From an uncultured Clostridium sp. (GTDB lineage: Bacteria; Bacillota; Clostridia; TANB77; CAG-508), in NCBI GenBank assembly GCA_900553365.1, contig USDL01000035.1:1-7631 (forward strand): a stretch of 7,631 bases of DNA. The letters run 5' to 3'. Below are positions 1 to 6,536 of this stretch, one piece after another (position 1 is the stretch's first letter; each line of letters opens with the position of its first letter). The translations under genes and the position numbers were made by a program. A model generated the notes under the pieces. It searched no databases and was not told the origin of the DNA. It worked only from the letters and a program-made list of their open reading frames with translations.

Positions 1-4
1 TATC

Positions 5-1192
5 CTACTCTACAACCGCTGGGATATCAGACCTTAGAGAAACTACGGCACGAAGGGAGAAGGCAGCGTCGCGCGAATCACCATTGGAACGGAACAAGGT
101 GCCGTAGGAGAACGCATTGCCTTTATGCACAAGCCCTTGGCCAAAGTAAACAATAGCAGTGTTCACAAAGTCCCCACGAGAAGCCAGCCAGTAAGCATAT
201 TGTTTTGTTTCACCAAATATTAGGTTTCTTGTCACTGTTGTTATTGTATGACTTGTATCACTTGCATTTGCATCATTTACCAAATATGTTCCATCATCTG
301 ATAAGTGGTAGAAATATCCATCTTGATTATATTCCCCCAATTTTGCTCCATTATCTTTTATTCCTTCTGGATTTGATGGGTCATAAAATACTCCATCTAC
401 ACTATTTGTGTTAAAATTTGTTATATTTGTCCAACATTCTCCCAAATCTTTTAGCTTTGTTGTTAAATTTCCTGTTGTGATCCAGCCACTCAAATAATAC
501 ATTCCTCCAGCTGGTGTATAACCTAAAACTTTATTTACATCTTCTATTGTCATTCCTCTTGCATCTGTTCCATATATTTCTTTACACATTCTGTTTATTT
601 CATCTACTGCATGATTATATGGTTGATAGCCATACATTTTTATTTTCTCTGTTGTTGGAGTTTGGGTTGTTAGTAATAATGTTTCGTTTGTTCCATTTTT
701 ATTACTATCCTCTACTCCTAATACTACCCATTTCGTTTCATCACTAGCTATATTTACAGTTTGAACTCCTAAGCTTGTTGCCCAGCTTTGTCCATCTGTC
801 TTTGCTTGAGCTATTCCACTTTTTTCTTCACTTATACTAGAACTTCCTGTTCCTGTTGATGTATACATTATTTGTTGCCCTATATACAACGTTCTTCCTT
901 CAGTTGAATTTGCAAATTTCTTACAGTCATCACATACACATTTTATTGCTGCTCTTGTTTCATCTGTATATTGCCAGTCATGTGCTGCTGTACTCTTATT
1001 TAATTCTCCCATTAAGTCATCCACTATTGTCTGTTGTTGATTTATTTTATTATTTGCAGCCTTTACTGTATTATCTGCACGGCCTATTAAATTATCGTTA
1101 ATTATATAACTTGCACCAACTGCTAGTAATATAAGCATTATTACTATTGTTAAAATTAATGCTATTAAAGTTATTCCTTTGTTTTTTTTCAT
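5..1192 (-). CDS. Prepilin-leader surface protein with C-terminal C-type-lectin-like variable domain (putative DGR target 1)
   Basis: The 395-residue product starts with a type IV prepilin-like leader: MKKNKG, a predicted peptidase cut after Gly6, then a hydrophobic helix (about residues 7-30, ITLIALILTIVIML). This suggests export and anchoring in the membrane or a pilus-like structure. A C-x-C-x2-C cluster (CVCDDC) follows near residue 85. Residues about 115-219 are identical to the paralogue at 5662-6876. The C-terminus has the YWLASRG...FSLRAVVSLRS pattern of DGR-target C-type-lectin-like folds. Residues 341-377 are the hypervariable part and the last 20 residues are constant. The start is supported by AGGAG at 1200-1204, 7 nt upstream, and by a promoter at 1242-1270. 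The gene is complete and ends in TAG. The leader and pair-wise variability are seen directly. The lectin fold is inferred from family resemblance and the ligand is unknown. Confidence 0.85.
   Translation of the reverse strand: MKKNKGITLIALILTIVIMLILLAVGASYIINDNLIGRADNTVKAANNKINQQQTIVDDLMGELNKSTAAHDWQYTDETRAAIKCVCDDCKKFANSTEGRTLYIGQQIMYTSTGTGSSSISEEKSGIAQAKTDGQSWATSLGVQTVNIASDETKWVVLGVEDSNKNGTNETLLLTTQTPTTEKIKMYGYQPYNHAVDEINRMCKEIYGTDARGMTIEDVNKVLGYTPAGGMYYLSGWITTGNLTTKLKDLGECWTNITNFNTNSVDGVFYDPSNPEGIKDNGAKLGEYNQDGYFYHLSDDGTYLVNDANASDTSHTITTVTRNLIFGETKQYAYWLASRGDFVNTAIVYFGQGLVHKGNAFSYGTLFRSNGDSRDAAFSLRAVVSLRSDIPAVVE
62..172 (-). other. Hypervariable region VR1 (putative DGR variable region)
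   Basis: Aligned without gaps to 5719-5829 (offset 5657), this stretch differs at about 38 positions in 24 codons. Only two of these differences are at third codon positions. Codons such as TTC/GGC, TAC/CGC, AAT/CGT and GCT/ATT fit independent randomisation of ancestral AAC/AAT-type codons. Interleaved codons (TTT GGC, GGG, GTG, TCC TAC GGC, TTG TTC) stay identical. Positions 1-61 match 5658-5718 exactly and would contain the site where mutagenic homing begins. The segment is about half G+C by eye, inside a very AT-rich gene. Confidence 0.85.
534..849. repeat. 316-nt direct repeat, copy A (shared by the two putative DGR targets)
   Basis: I compared this base by base with 6221-6536 (offset 5687) and found no mismatch. 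The identity stops abruptly on both sides (a533 vs g6220, t850 vs c6537). It encodes about residues 115-219 of the intact target protein. The flanking coding sequence of the two genes is clearly diverged, so the block looks recently homogenised. Confidence 0.9.
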
Positions 1193-1241
1193 TTTTTCTC
1201 TCCTATCATTTTTATTTATTATTTACTATAAATTTTATTTT

Positions 1242-1270
1242 ATTCTATAATAAAATAATGCAAATTTCAA
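1242..1270 (-). promoter_or_regulatory. Probable sigma-A promoter of target gene 1
   Basis: On the minus strand, TTGAAA (1265-1270) and TAGAAT (1242-1247) are separated by 17 nt. This lies about 50 nt upstream of the start codon and within the 125-nt gap after dnaE. It suggests that the target gene has its own promoter and is not only read through from dnaE. I see no convincing terminator behind dnaE in this gap. Confidence 0.55.
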
Positions 1271-1317
1271 CTTTTTTTGCAATTTGTAATATAATTGTAA
1301 CAATTCAAAAATTTTTA

Positions 1318-3159
1318 TTATATTTTAACATTTTCTTTTCCTAGTATTTCTTCAAATTCTGTTAAAATATCCTTGTTTAAGTATATTGCTCCGCAAGGTT
1401 TTATTCCTTCATTATCAATTATTTGTACTACTATATTGTTTCTTTCTCCTGAAAAAAATCTTATTGCTCCTCTTAAGCGTGTTTTTTGCTTTTCTGTTGC
1501 ATTTTGAATGTTAAGTGTAAGTATTTTTGGTTTTTGTTCTTGTGTGTTTTCCTTTTCTGTAGCTTTAATCACATTTTCAAAATCTACTATTGAATTTGCA
1601 ACAATTTTTACATCATCATCTTCCCTTATGCTAAGTCTTCCTTCTATTAACACTATGTTATCTTCTAACAGTACACCTGAAGCTCTGTTATAGCAGTTTT
1701 CAAATACTATTATTTCTGTGCTACCATATAAATCTTCTACTGTTACAAATGCCATTATAGTATTGTTTTTGGTATATTTCTTTTTAACTGAGGTTATTAT
1801 TCCTGCATATTTTACGTTTTTTCCATCTTTTGATAAGTCGTTTTCTTCTTTCATGTTTATCATTTGTAAAGTATTTATGTTTGTATTTGCTTTTATTTTT
1901 TCCTGTAGTTTTTCTAGTGGATGGCCTGATATGTAAATTCCTAGCATTTCCTTTTCCATGTCTAGAAGTTCTCTTTCTTCATATTCTTGAACTTTATTTA
2001 TTACGTATTTATGCTTTTCTAAGCTTTCTTCTCCACTTGGCATATCAAACATTGAAATTTGGCCTTCTATTGATTTTTTGTTTTGATTTGCTATTGTATC
2101 TAGTATGCTTTCAAATGAGTTCATTAGTGTATGTCTTGTTTCACCTAATTCATCAAATGCCCCTGCTCTTATTAAGCTTTCTATACATTTTTTGTTTACT
2201 GTTTCTCCTTGAATTCTTTCTGCAAAATCTGTAAAGCTTTTAAATTCTCCATTTTTTTCTCTTTCCTGTACTATTGTTTCAACCGCTGCTGTTCCAACGT
2301 TTTTAACACTGCCTAATCCAAAACGAATTTTGTTTTCATTTACTGTAAATTTGGTAAAACTTTTATTTATACTAGGTTTTAGTATTTCTATGTTTAGTCT
2401 TTTACATTCTGCAATGTATTCTGGTATTTTATCTAAGTTACCCAAGAAGCTATTTAAAGTTGCTGCCATAAATTCTGCTGGGAAATATATTTTTAGGTAT
2501 GCTGTTCTATATGCTACTACAGCATAGGCTGCTGCGTGTGATTTATTAAATGCATATTTTGCAAATTCTGCCATTTCATCAAATATTTTGTTTGCACTTT
2601 GTTCATCTATTCCATTTCTTACACAACCTGGTATTAGTACATTCCCTTGTTCGTCTGTTTGTCCATGTATAAAGTATTCTCTTTCTTTTGCCATTACATC
2701 TAGTTTTTTCTTTCCCATTGCACGTCTTACAAGGTCTGCTCTGCCTAGTGAATATCCTGCTAAGTCTCTTACTATTTGCATTACTTGTTCTTGGTAAACC
2801 ATACAGCCATAAGTTACATTTAGTATTGGCTCTAAGGCTGGGTGTGTATATTCACTATGTGTTGGATCTAATTTGTTTTTGATGTACCTTGGTATTTGGT
2901 CCATTGGACCTGGTCTATATAGCGATACTCCGGCGATTATATCTTCTAGGGTATCTGGTTTTAGTTCTTTCATAAAGTTTGTCATTCCTTGACTTTCAAA
3001 TTGGAATACTCCTACAGTATTGCCAGATTGCCATATTTCTTTAAATACCTTTGGATCATTCATGTTTTGGTCAAAAGAAACGTCTATTCCTCTATTTTGT
3101 TTTACAAATTTTATTGTGTCTGATATAACTGTTAGGGTTCTTAAGCCAAGGAAGTCCAT
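1318..3159 (-). CDS. dnaE: DNA polymerase III subunit alpha, C-terminal part (separated from its N-terminal part by frameshifts)
   Basis: This 613-residue reading frame starts at an internal Met (MDFLGLRTLTV). It continues the palm/fingers and C-terminal parts of DnaE. The Asp of the MDFLGLR motif is, by family knowledge, the third catalytic carboxylate. YRPGPMD lies at about 81-87, FNKSHAAAYAVVAY at about 204-217, a helix-hairpin-helix-like GLGSVKNVG at about 281-289, EKEMLGIYISGHPL at about 402-415, and an OB-fold (YAGIITSVKKKYTKNN...) at about 451-520. A C-terminal domain ends in TAA. No ribosome-binding site supports translation from this Met, so it is not an independent gene. It is the 3' part of one dnaE spanning 1318-4802, which would encode about 1160 residues after removing two extra bases. 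That is a normal DnaE length. Confidence 0.93.
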   Translation of the reverse strand: MDFLGLRTLTVISDTIKFVKQNRGIDVSFDQNMNDPKVFKEIWQSGNTVGVFQFESQGMTNFMKELKPDTLEDIIAGVSLYRPGPMDQIPRYIKNKLDPTHSEYTHPALEPILNVTYGCMVYQEQVMQIVRDLAGYSLGRADLVRRAMGKKKLDVMAKEREYFIHGQTDEQGNVLIPGCVRNGIDEQSANKIFDEMAEFAKYAFNKSHAAAYAVVAYRTAYLKIYFPAEFMAATLNSFLGNLDKIPEYIAECKRLNIEILKPSINKSFTKFTVNENKIRFGLGSVKNVGTAAVETIVQEREKNGEFKSFTDFAERIQGETVNKKCIESLIRAGAFDELGETRHTLMNSFESILDTIANQNKKSIEGQISMFDMPSGEESLEKHKYVINKVQEYEERELLDMEKEMLGIYISGHPLEKLQEKIKANTNINTLQMINMKEENDLSKDGKNVKYAGIITSVKKKYTKNNTIMAFVTVEDLYGSTEIIVFENCYNRASGVLLEDNIVLIEGRLSIREDDDVKIVANSIVDFENVIKATEKENTQEQKPKILTLNIQNATEKQKTRLRGAIRFFSGERNNIVVQIIDNEGIKPCGAIYLNKDILTEFEEILGKENVKI

Positions 3160-3171
3160 TTTTAGGAGTCC

Positions 3172-3278
3172 GCAATTCTTCTAGTGTTGTCATTATAAAT
3201 TGGGCTTCTATTGTGCCTTCATTTACATATAAAGGTACATAATCTAATACTGGCTTATCAGTAATCAGTACTCCGGCA
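3172..3278 (-). pseudogene. dnaE: Frameshifted bridge of dnaE between two +1 insertions
   Basis: The upstream frame reads ...RQASTHA, then meets an extra base near 3278 (GCA-T-GCC on the coding strand) and runs to a premature TGA. In the next frame the expected family sequence continues as AGVLITDKPVLDYVPLYV and ...AQFIMTTLEEL. A second extra base near 3172 (TTG-C-GGA) then moves the reading into the frame of GLLKMDFLGLRTL. Removing both bases restores a seamless DnaE sequence. Each is an insertion of one base and neither is in a long homopolymer. Sequencing error, assembly error or real inactivation are all possible. Confidence 0.88.
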
Positions 3279-4802
3279 TGCGTGTGTTGAAGCCTGACGT
3301 GGCAAGCCTTCTAGTCTCATTGCTATATCTAAAATTTTCTTTGTTTCTTCGTCATTTTCATATAATTCTTGTAGTTCTCTATTTTGCTCTAGTGCTTTTT
3401 TTATGGTTATATGTACTTCATTTGGTATCATTTTTGCAAGTTTATCTGCTTCTGCATACGGAATATCTAGCACCCTTGCAACATCTCTTATTACCATTTT
3501 TGCTGCCATTGTGCCAAATGTAATTATTTGTGATACGTGGTCTCTTCCATATTTTTGAGCCACATATTCTATAACTTCTGGTCTTCTTTCATAGCAGAAG
3601 TCTATATCAAAATCGGGCATGCTTATTCTTTCTGGGTTTAAGAATCTTTCAAAAAGTAAGTTGTATTTTATTGGATCTATATCTGTTATACCCATTGCAA
3701 ATGCTGCTATTGAGCCTGCACCTGAGCCACGTCCTGGTCCTACTGAAATACCTTGTGTTTTAGCATAGTTTATGAAGTCCCAAACTATAAGGTAGTAATC
3801 AACATACCCCATTTTTTCTATTACAGATATTTCATATTCAAGTCTTTCTTTTATTTCACTGCTTGGGTTATCTCCATATCTTTTTTTCAAACCTGTTCTG
3901 CATAGTTCTTTGAAGTAGTCTGCATGTGTTGGGTATTCTTTTGGTACTTCGTAATTTGGAAGTTTTGTATTTCCAAATTCAAAATCAAAGTTGCATTTTT
4001 CTGCAATTTTAACAGTGTTTTCTATGGCTTCTGGTATATTTTTAAAATAGTCTGCCATTTCTTCTGGTGATTTTACATAAAATTCATCTACTCCCATTTT
4101 CATTCTATCTGGATCACTCATTTTTTTTCCTGTTTGAATACATAACAATATTTCGTGGATATATGCATCTTCTTTTTTCAAGTAGTGTGAGTCATTTGTT
4201 GCAACTAGAGGAATATCAAGCTCTTTAGAAAGTTCAACAAGTTTTTGATTTACTAAAACCTGTTCTGGCAAACCATTTGGTTGAACCTCTAAGTAGTAAT
4301 CTTCTCCAAAAATATTTTTATGCCACAAAGCAATTCGTTTTGCCTCTTCCATGTCTTCTTTTAAAATTGCCTTGTTTACACTTCCTGCTAAACAAGCACT
4401 TAAGCAAATTAAACCTTCGTGGTATTTTTCTAAAAGTTCTAAGTCTATTCTTGGTTTATAATAAAAGCCTTCAATAAATCCCATTGAAACTAGAATACTT
4501 AGGTTTTTATAACCTGTTTCGTTTTTGGCAAGCAAAATTAAATGTGAATATTTATTATCTATGTTAGATTCTTTATCAAATCTTGTACGTGGTGCAACAT
4601 ATACTTCACAGCCTATAATTGGCTTAATTCCAACCTTTTTACATTCCTTATAGAAATCAACTACACCAAACATAACACCATGGTCTGTAATTGCCATAGC
4701 TTTCATTCCAAGTTCTTTTGCTCGTGCTGGTAGTTCTTTTATTTTATTTGCTCCATCTAATAAACTAAATTCCGTGTGTGTATGTAAATGTACAAAATCC
4801 AT
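3258..4802 (-). CDS. dnaE: DNA polymerase III subunit alpha, N-terminal part
   Basis: This 514-residue frame begins MDFVHLHTHTEFSLLDG, the N-terminal PHP domain (metal-ligand histidines H5, H7 and H9; ITDHG near residue 40; a later NDSHYL motif). The polymerase palm follows, with PGRGSGAGS from about residue 356 and PDFDIDF at 396-402. Asp399 and Asp401 match the first two catalytic carboxylates of the C-family polymerase. The real frame is lost at the extra base near 3278, after STHA, and the last residues (CRSTDY) are out-of-frame readthrough. Translated alone, the fragment lacks the third catalytic Asp and could not polymerise. The start is firm: AGGAG at 4809-4813, 6 nt upstream, with an extended -10 promoter at 4837-4845. 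In clostridia DnaE usually works beside PolC in replication and repair synthesis. Confidence 0.95.
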   Translation of the reverse strand: MDFVHLHTHTEFSLLDGANKIKELPARAKELGMKAMAITDHGVMFGVVDFYKECKKVGIKPIIGCEVYVAPRTRFDKESNIDNKYSHLILLAKNETGYKNLSILVSMGFIEGFYYKPRIDLELLEKYHEGLICLSACLAGSVNKAILKEDMEEAKRIALWHKNIFGEDYYLEVQPNGLPEQVLVNQKLVELSKELDIPLVATNDSHYLKKEDAYIHEILLCIQTGKKMSDPDRMKMGVDEFYVKSPEEMADYFKNIPEAIENTVKIAEKCNFDFEFGNTKLPNYEVPKEYPTHADYFKELCRTGLKKRYGDNPSSEIKERLEYEISVIEKMGYVDYYLIVWDFINYAKTQGISVGPGRGSGAGSIAAFAMGITDIDPIKYNLLFERFLNPERISMPDFDIDFCYERRPEVIEYVAQKYGRDHVSQIITFGTMAAKMVIRDVARVLDIPYAEADKLAKMIPNEVHITIKKALEQNRELQELYENDEETKKILDIAMRLEGLPRQASTHACRSTDY

Positions 4803-4836
4803 ATTTTTCTCCTAAAACTTCTATTTTATGGTGTTT

Positions 4837-4845
4837 ATTATATCA
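4837..4845 (-). promoter_or_regulatory. Extended -10 promoter element of dnaE
   Basis: The minus strand reads TGATATAAT, a perfect -10 hexamer with the TG extension, about 34 nt upstream of the dnaE start. The -35 region at about 4860-4865 (TTACTT) is weak, which an extended -10 can compensate for. Confidence 0.55.
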
Positions 4846-4915
4846 TACATTATTAAAAAAAGTAAGCGTTTTTGGAGACAAAATATATATTAAATTATTT
4901 ATATGTTTTGGAAAT

Positions 4916-4950
4916 TAAACTCTTTAAGAATAAAAAAATATAAGAGTTTA
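4916..4950 (-). terminator. Possible hairpin terminator behind the small gene
   Basis: A 9-bp perfect inverted repeat, TAAACTCTT (4916-4924) and AAGAGTTTA (4942-4950), has a 17-nt loop. On the minus strand it lies about 45 nt after the stop codon of the 4995-5282 gene and before the dnaE promoter. The stem is AT-rich and no clean U-tract follows, so termination is only a guess. Confidence 0.3.
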
Positions 4951-4994
4951 CTATTTGTAGATTTGTCCTCGATTATTAGCTTTTGTTATTAAAA

Positions 4995-5282
4995 TTATAG
5001 TAAGTCATCTATTGTCAACCCCTCTCTTTTTAGTACTTCCTCTAAAGTTTCTGAATTTTTCAATTCATTTTCCTTTGTTTCTTTACTTTCTTTCAAATAG
5101 TCTAAATACATTGTTTTTTCTGTAATATCCATATTTTCTAGTATAACAGTTGGTTCCAATTTTAGTAATTCATAATCAATGGCCTTTTCCATTAATATTT
5201 TAATAGAATCCAAACATTCTACATTTAAACGTGGAGTCATTTTTATTACATCCTTTATTGTTTGTAATTGTGTTTCAGACAT
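4995..5282 (-). CDS. Small hypothetical protein (95 aa)
   Basis: The function is not recognised. The product is acidic, apparently all helical, and has no membrane segment or signal peptide. The start MSETQLQTIKDVI is chosen at 5282 over the ATG at 5291. The Shine-Dalgarno sequence AAGGAG (5292-5297) directly abuts the upstream ATG but sits an ideal 9 nt from the ATG at 5280-5282. The body contains ECLDSIKILMEKAIDYELL and LEPTVILENMDITEKT, and it ends in LKREGLTIDDLL. The charged middle (about residues 62-78) looks like a flexible or coiled linker. A near-consensus promoter 25 nt upstream gives it its own transcript. It precedes dnaE by about 190 nt on the same strand. The length and helicity do not make it a convincing Avd (the DGR accessory protein), because it lacks a recognisable match and is not next to a reverse transcriptase. 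Confidence 0.8.
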   Translation of the reverse strand: MSETQLQTIKDVIKMTPRLNVECLDSIKILMEKAIDYELLKLEPTVILENMDITEKTMYLDYLKESKETKENELKNSETLEEVLKREGLTIDDLL

Positions 5283-5306
5283 ATTAATCATCTCCTTACT
5301 TTTGTT

Positions 5307-5336
5307 ATTATATCAATGAAACAAAGCTTTTGTCAA
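5307..5336 (-). promoter_or_regulatory. Strong sigma-A promoter of the small hypothetical gene
   Basis: The minus strand reads TTGACA (5331-5336), an 18-nt spacer, then TATAAT (5307-5312) preceded by TG (extended -10). Both hexamers are perfect consensus. The expected transcript start near 5300 leaves only a short leader before AAGGAG at 5292-5297. Confidence 0.8.
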
Positions 5337-5350
5337 TAGAAAGGCTTTGT
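5321..5350. promoter_or_regulatory. Inverted repeat centred on the -35 box (possible operator)
   Basis: ACAAAGC (5321-5327) and GCTTTGT (5344-5350) form 7-bp arms whose centre falls on the TTGACA box of the small gene's promoter. Such placement would suit a repressor site. The arms are short and could be chance in AT-rich DNA. Confidence 0.3.
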
Positions 5351-5430
5351 AAAATATGAAATTAACATAAATCAACACCATAAGCTGTATAAAATGTTCC
5401 AACCTTCCCCAAAAAAATCGCGCCAGTGCC

Positions 5431-5539
5431 ATTATTGTAAATGTCAATATTTTTTGTAGGATTTTGGCAAAAAAATATGTAGGAAAATGGCAAAGAAAAA
5501 TGTCGTTTTTCCTACATATTATTTTACCATTTACAATTA
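5431..5539. repeat. Palindromic intergenic element with TGTAGGA motifs
   Basis: Two outer arms carry the same arrangement in opposite orientation: ATTGTAAATG, 11 nt, then TGTAGGA (5434-5461 on the plus strand; 5510-5537 on the minus strand). A third copy, TGTAGG plus GGCAAA, lies between them at 5478-5494 and forms a 23-nt-period direct repeat with 5455-5471. It has no coding potential worth calling. It resembles a small palindromic repeat or an array of binding sites. Only one copy of the full element is in the window. Confidence 0.5.
5469..5520 (-). terminator. Probable rho-independent terminator behind the second target gene
   Basis: On the minus strand a 14-bp perfect stem (5507-5520 with 5474-5487, 19-nt loop) is followed by a run of seven T (5475-5469, two of them inside the stem). 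It lies downstream of the 5662-6876 gene and of the structured segment 5565-5643, so those would share one transcript. The stem is AT-rich, which weakens the call. Confidence 0.5.
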
Positions 5540-5564
5540 TCACACATTGCCCAAGTTCAAACCT

Positions 5565-5643
5565 AGCCTCAATCCCAAGCCGACCTAAGGTCCGGCTGAG
5601 GAGTGCTGGCAGTTACGAGGCTTTCTCCCACTGCACTCTAGCC
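5565..5643 (-). other. GC-rich structured segment immediately 3' of VR2 (possible DGR target-recognition hairpin)
   Basis: On the minus strand, 18 nt after the stop codon, a long interrupted hairpin spans 5594-5643. It pairs GGCT, GAGTGC, AGT and GAG on one side with CTC, ACT, GCACTC and AGCC on the other, which is about 16 base pairs with small bulges. A second hairpin (5578-5585 with 5589-5597, 3-nt loop, one bulged base) shares four bases with it, so the two compete. AGCCTC (5565-5570) could also pair with GAGGCT (5617-5622), giving a pseudoknot. The segment is much richer in G+C than the DNA to its left. In the Bordetella phage DGR, a hairpin just downstream of the VR is needed for efficient homing. 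The equivalence here is inferred from position. Confidence 0.5.
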
Positions 5644-5718
5644 TTCCACTTTCGCCCTATCCTACTCTACAACCGCTGGGATATCAGACCTTAGAGAAAC
5701 TACGGCACGAAGGGAGAA

Positions 5719-5829
5719 GTCAATGTTGTCCGAAGCGTCATAGGAATAGAACAAGCTGCCGTAGGAGCCCGCACGGCCCCCAAACACAGACCCTGGGCCA
5801 AAGCGAGCACAATCAGAGCCCGCAGCGAC
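5719..5829 (-). other. Hypervariable region VR2 (putative DGR variable region)
   Basis: This is the counterpart of 62-172, with the same length and no gaps. It encodes the segment after YWLASRG up to DFSLRAVV. Differences from VR1 cluster at codon positions 1 and 2 and change the amino acid in every affected codon. The 61 bases on its 3' side (5658-5718) are identical in both genes. No adenine-rich template-like copy is present in the window, so both are recipients and neither is the template repeat. Confidence 0.85.
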
Positions 5830-6220
5830 CCCACGGGAAGCCAGCCAGTACAAATAATTGTTTGAATCTCCAAATATTAAGTTTTTAGTTGTGGTTGTTA
5901 TTGTATGGCTTGTATCGCTTGCATTTGCTTCATTTACCAAATATGTTCCATCATCTGATAAGTGGTAATAATATCCATCTACTGGTATATTTCCTAGTAC
6001 ACTTGAATCTGTTGTTCCTTCTGGGCAACTTGGTGTGAAATATTTTTTGGTGCCATCTATTACTCTTGCATTATTTTGTATATCTGTCTATATATCTCCA
6101 TAGCTTGAACCTAAATCTGAGATTTTTGTGCCCTCTGGAACAGTATAGTATGTCCATTTATTTGTTGTTGGATCTTTTTCCCCACACATTCCTGCTGGGG
6201 CTACATATTGTAAACATGCG

Positions 6221-6536
6221 TTTACATCTTCTATTGTCATTCCTCTTGCATCTGTTCCATATATTTCTTTACACATTCTGTTTATTTCATCTACTGCATG
6301 ATTATATGGTTGATAGCCATACATTTTTATTTTCTCTGTTGTTGGAGTTTGGGTTGTTAGTAATAATGTTTCGTTTGTTCCATTTTTATTACTATCCTCT
6401 ACTCCTAATACTACCCATTTCGTTTCATCACTAGCTATATTTACAGTTTGAACTCCTAAGCTTGTTGCCCAGCTTTGTCCATCTGTCTTTGCTTGAGCTA
6501 TTCCACTTTTTTCTTCACTTATACTAGAACTTCCTG
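6221..6536. repeat. 316-nt direct repeat, copy B
   Basis: This is the perfect match of 534-849 in the same orientation, 5687 nt apart. It encodes the same 105 residues (GSSSISEEKSGIAQAK to GMTIEDVN) in the interrupted target. The two copies flank dnaE and the small gene, so recombination between them would delete both. Confidence 0.9.

Noticed and set aside
3172..3278. Programmed frameshifting or an intein/intron in dnaE
   Set aside because: There is no slippery sequence or inserted segment. The sequence reads as normal DnaE once two single bases are removed.
4995..5282. The small gene as the DGR accessory factor Avd
   Set aside because: It is not adjacent to a reverse transcriptase or template. 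It is shorter than typical Avd proteins and shows no motif I recognise from that family.
5313..5543. 76-codon minus-strand reading frame between the second target and the small gene
   Set aside because: It runs through the palindromic repeat and across the terminator-like stem. It starts at GTG without a ribosome-binding site and overlaps the promoter of the small gene.
5719..5829. One of the two variable segments being the DGR template repeat
   Set aside because: Neither copy is enriched in A at the differing positions. At many sites both have non-A bases that differ, so both must be recipients.
6088..6090. TAG reassigned to an amino acid in this organism
   Set aside because: Both target genes end naturally in TAG right after the conserved C-terminus, and the long dnaE frames contain no internal TAG.
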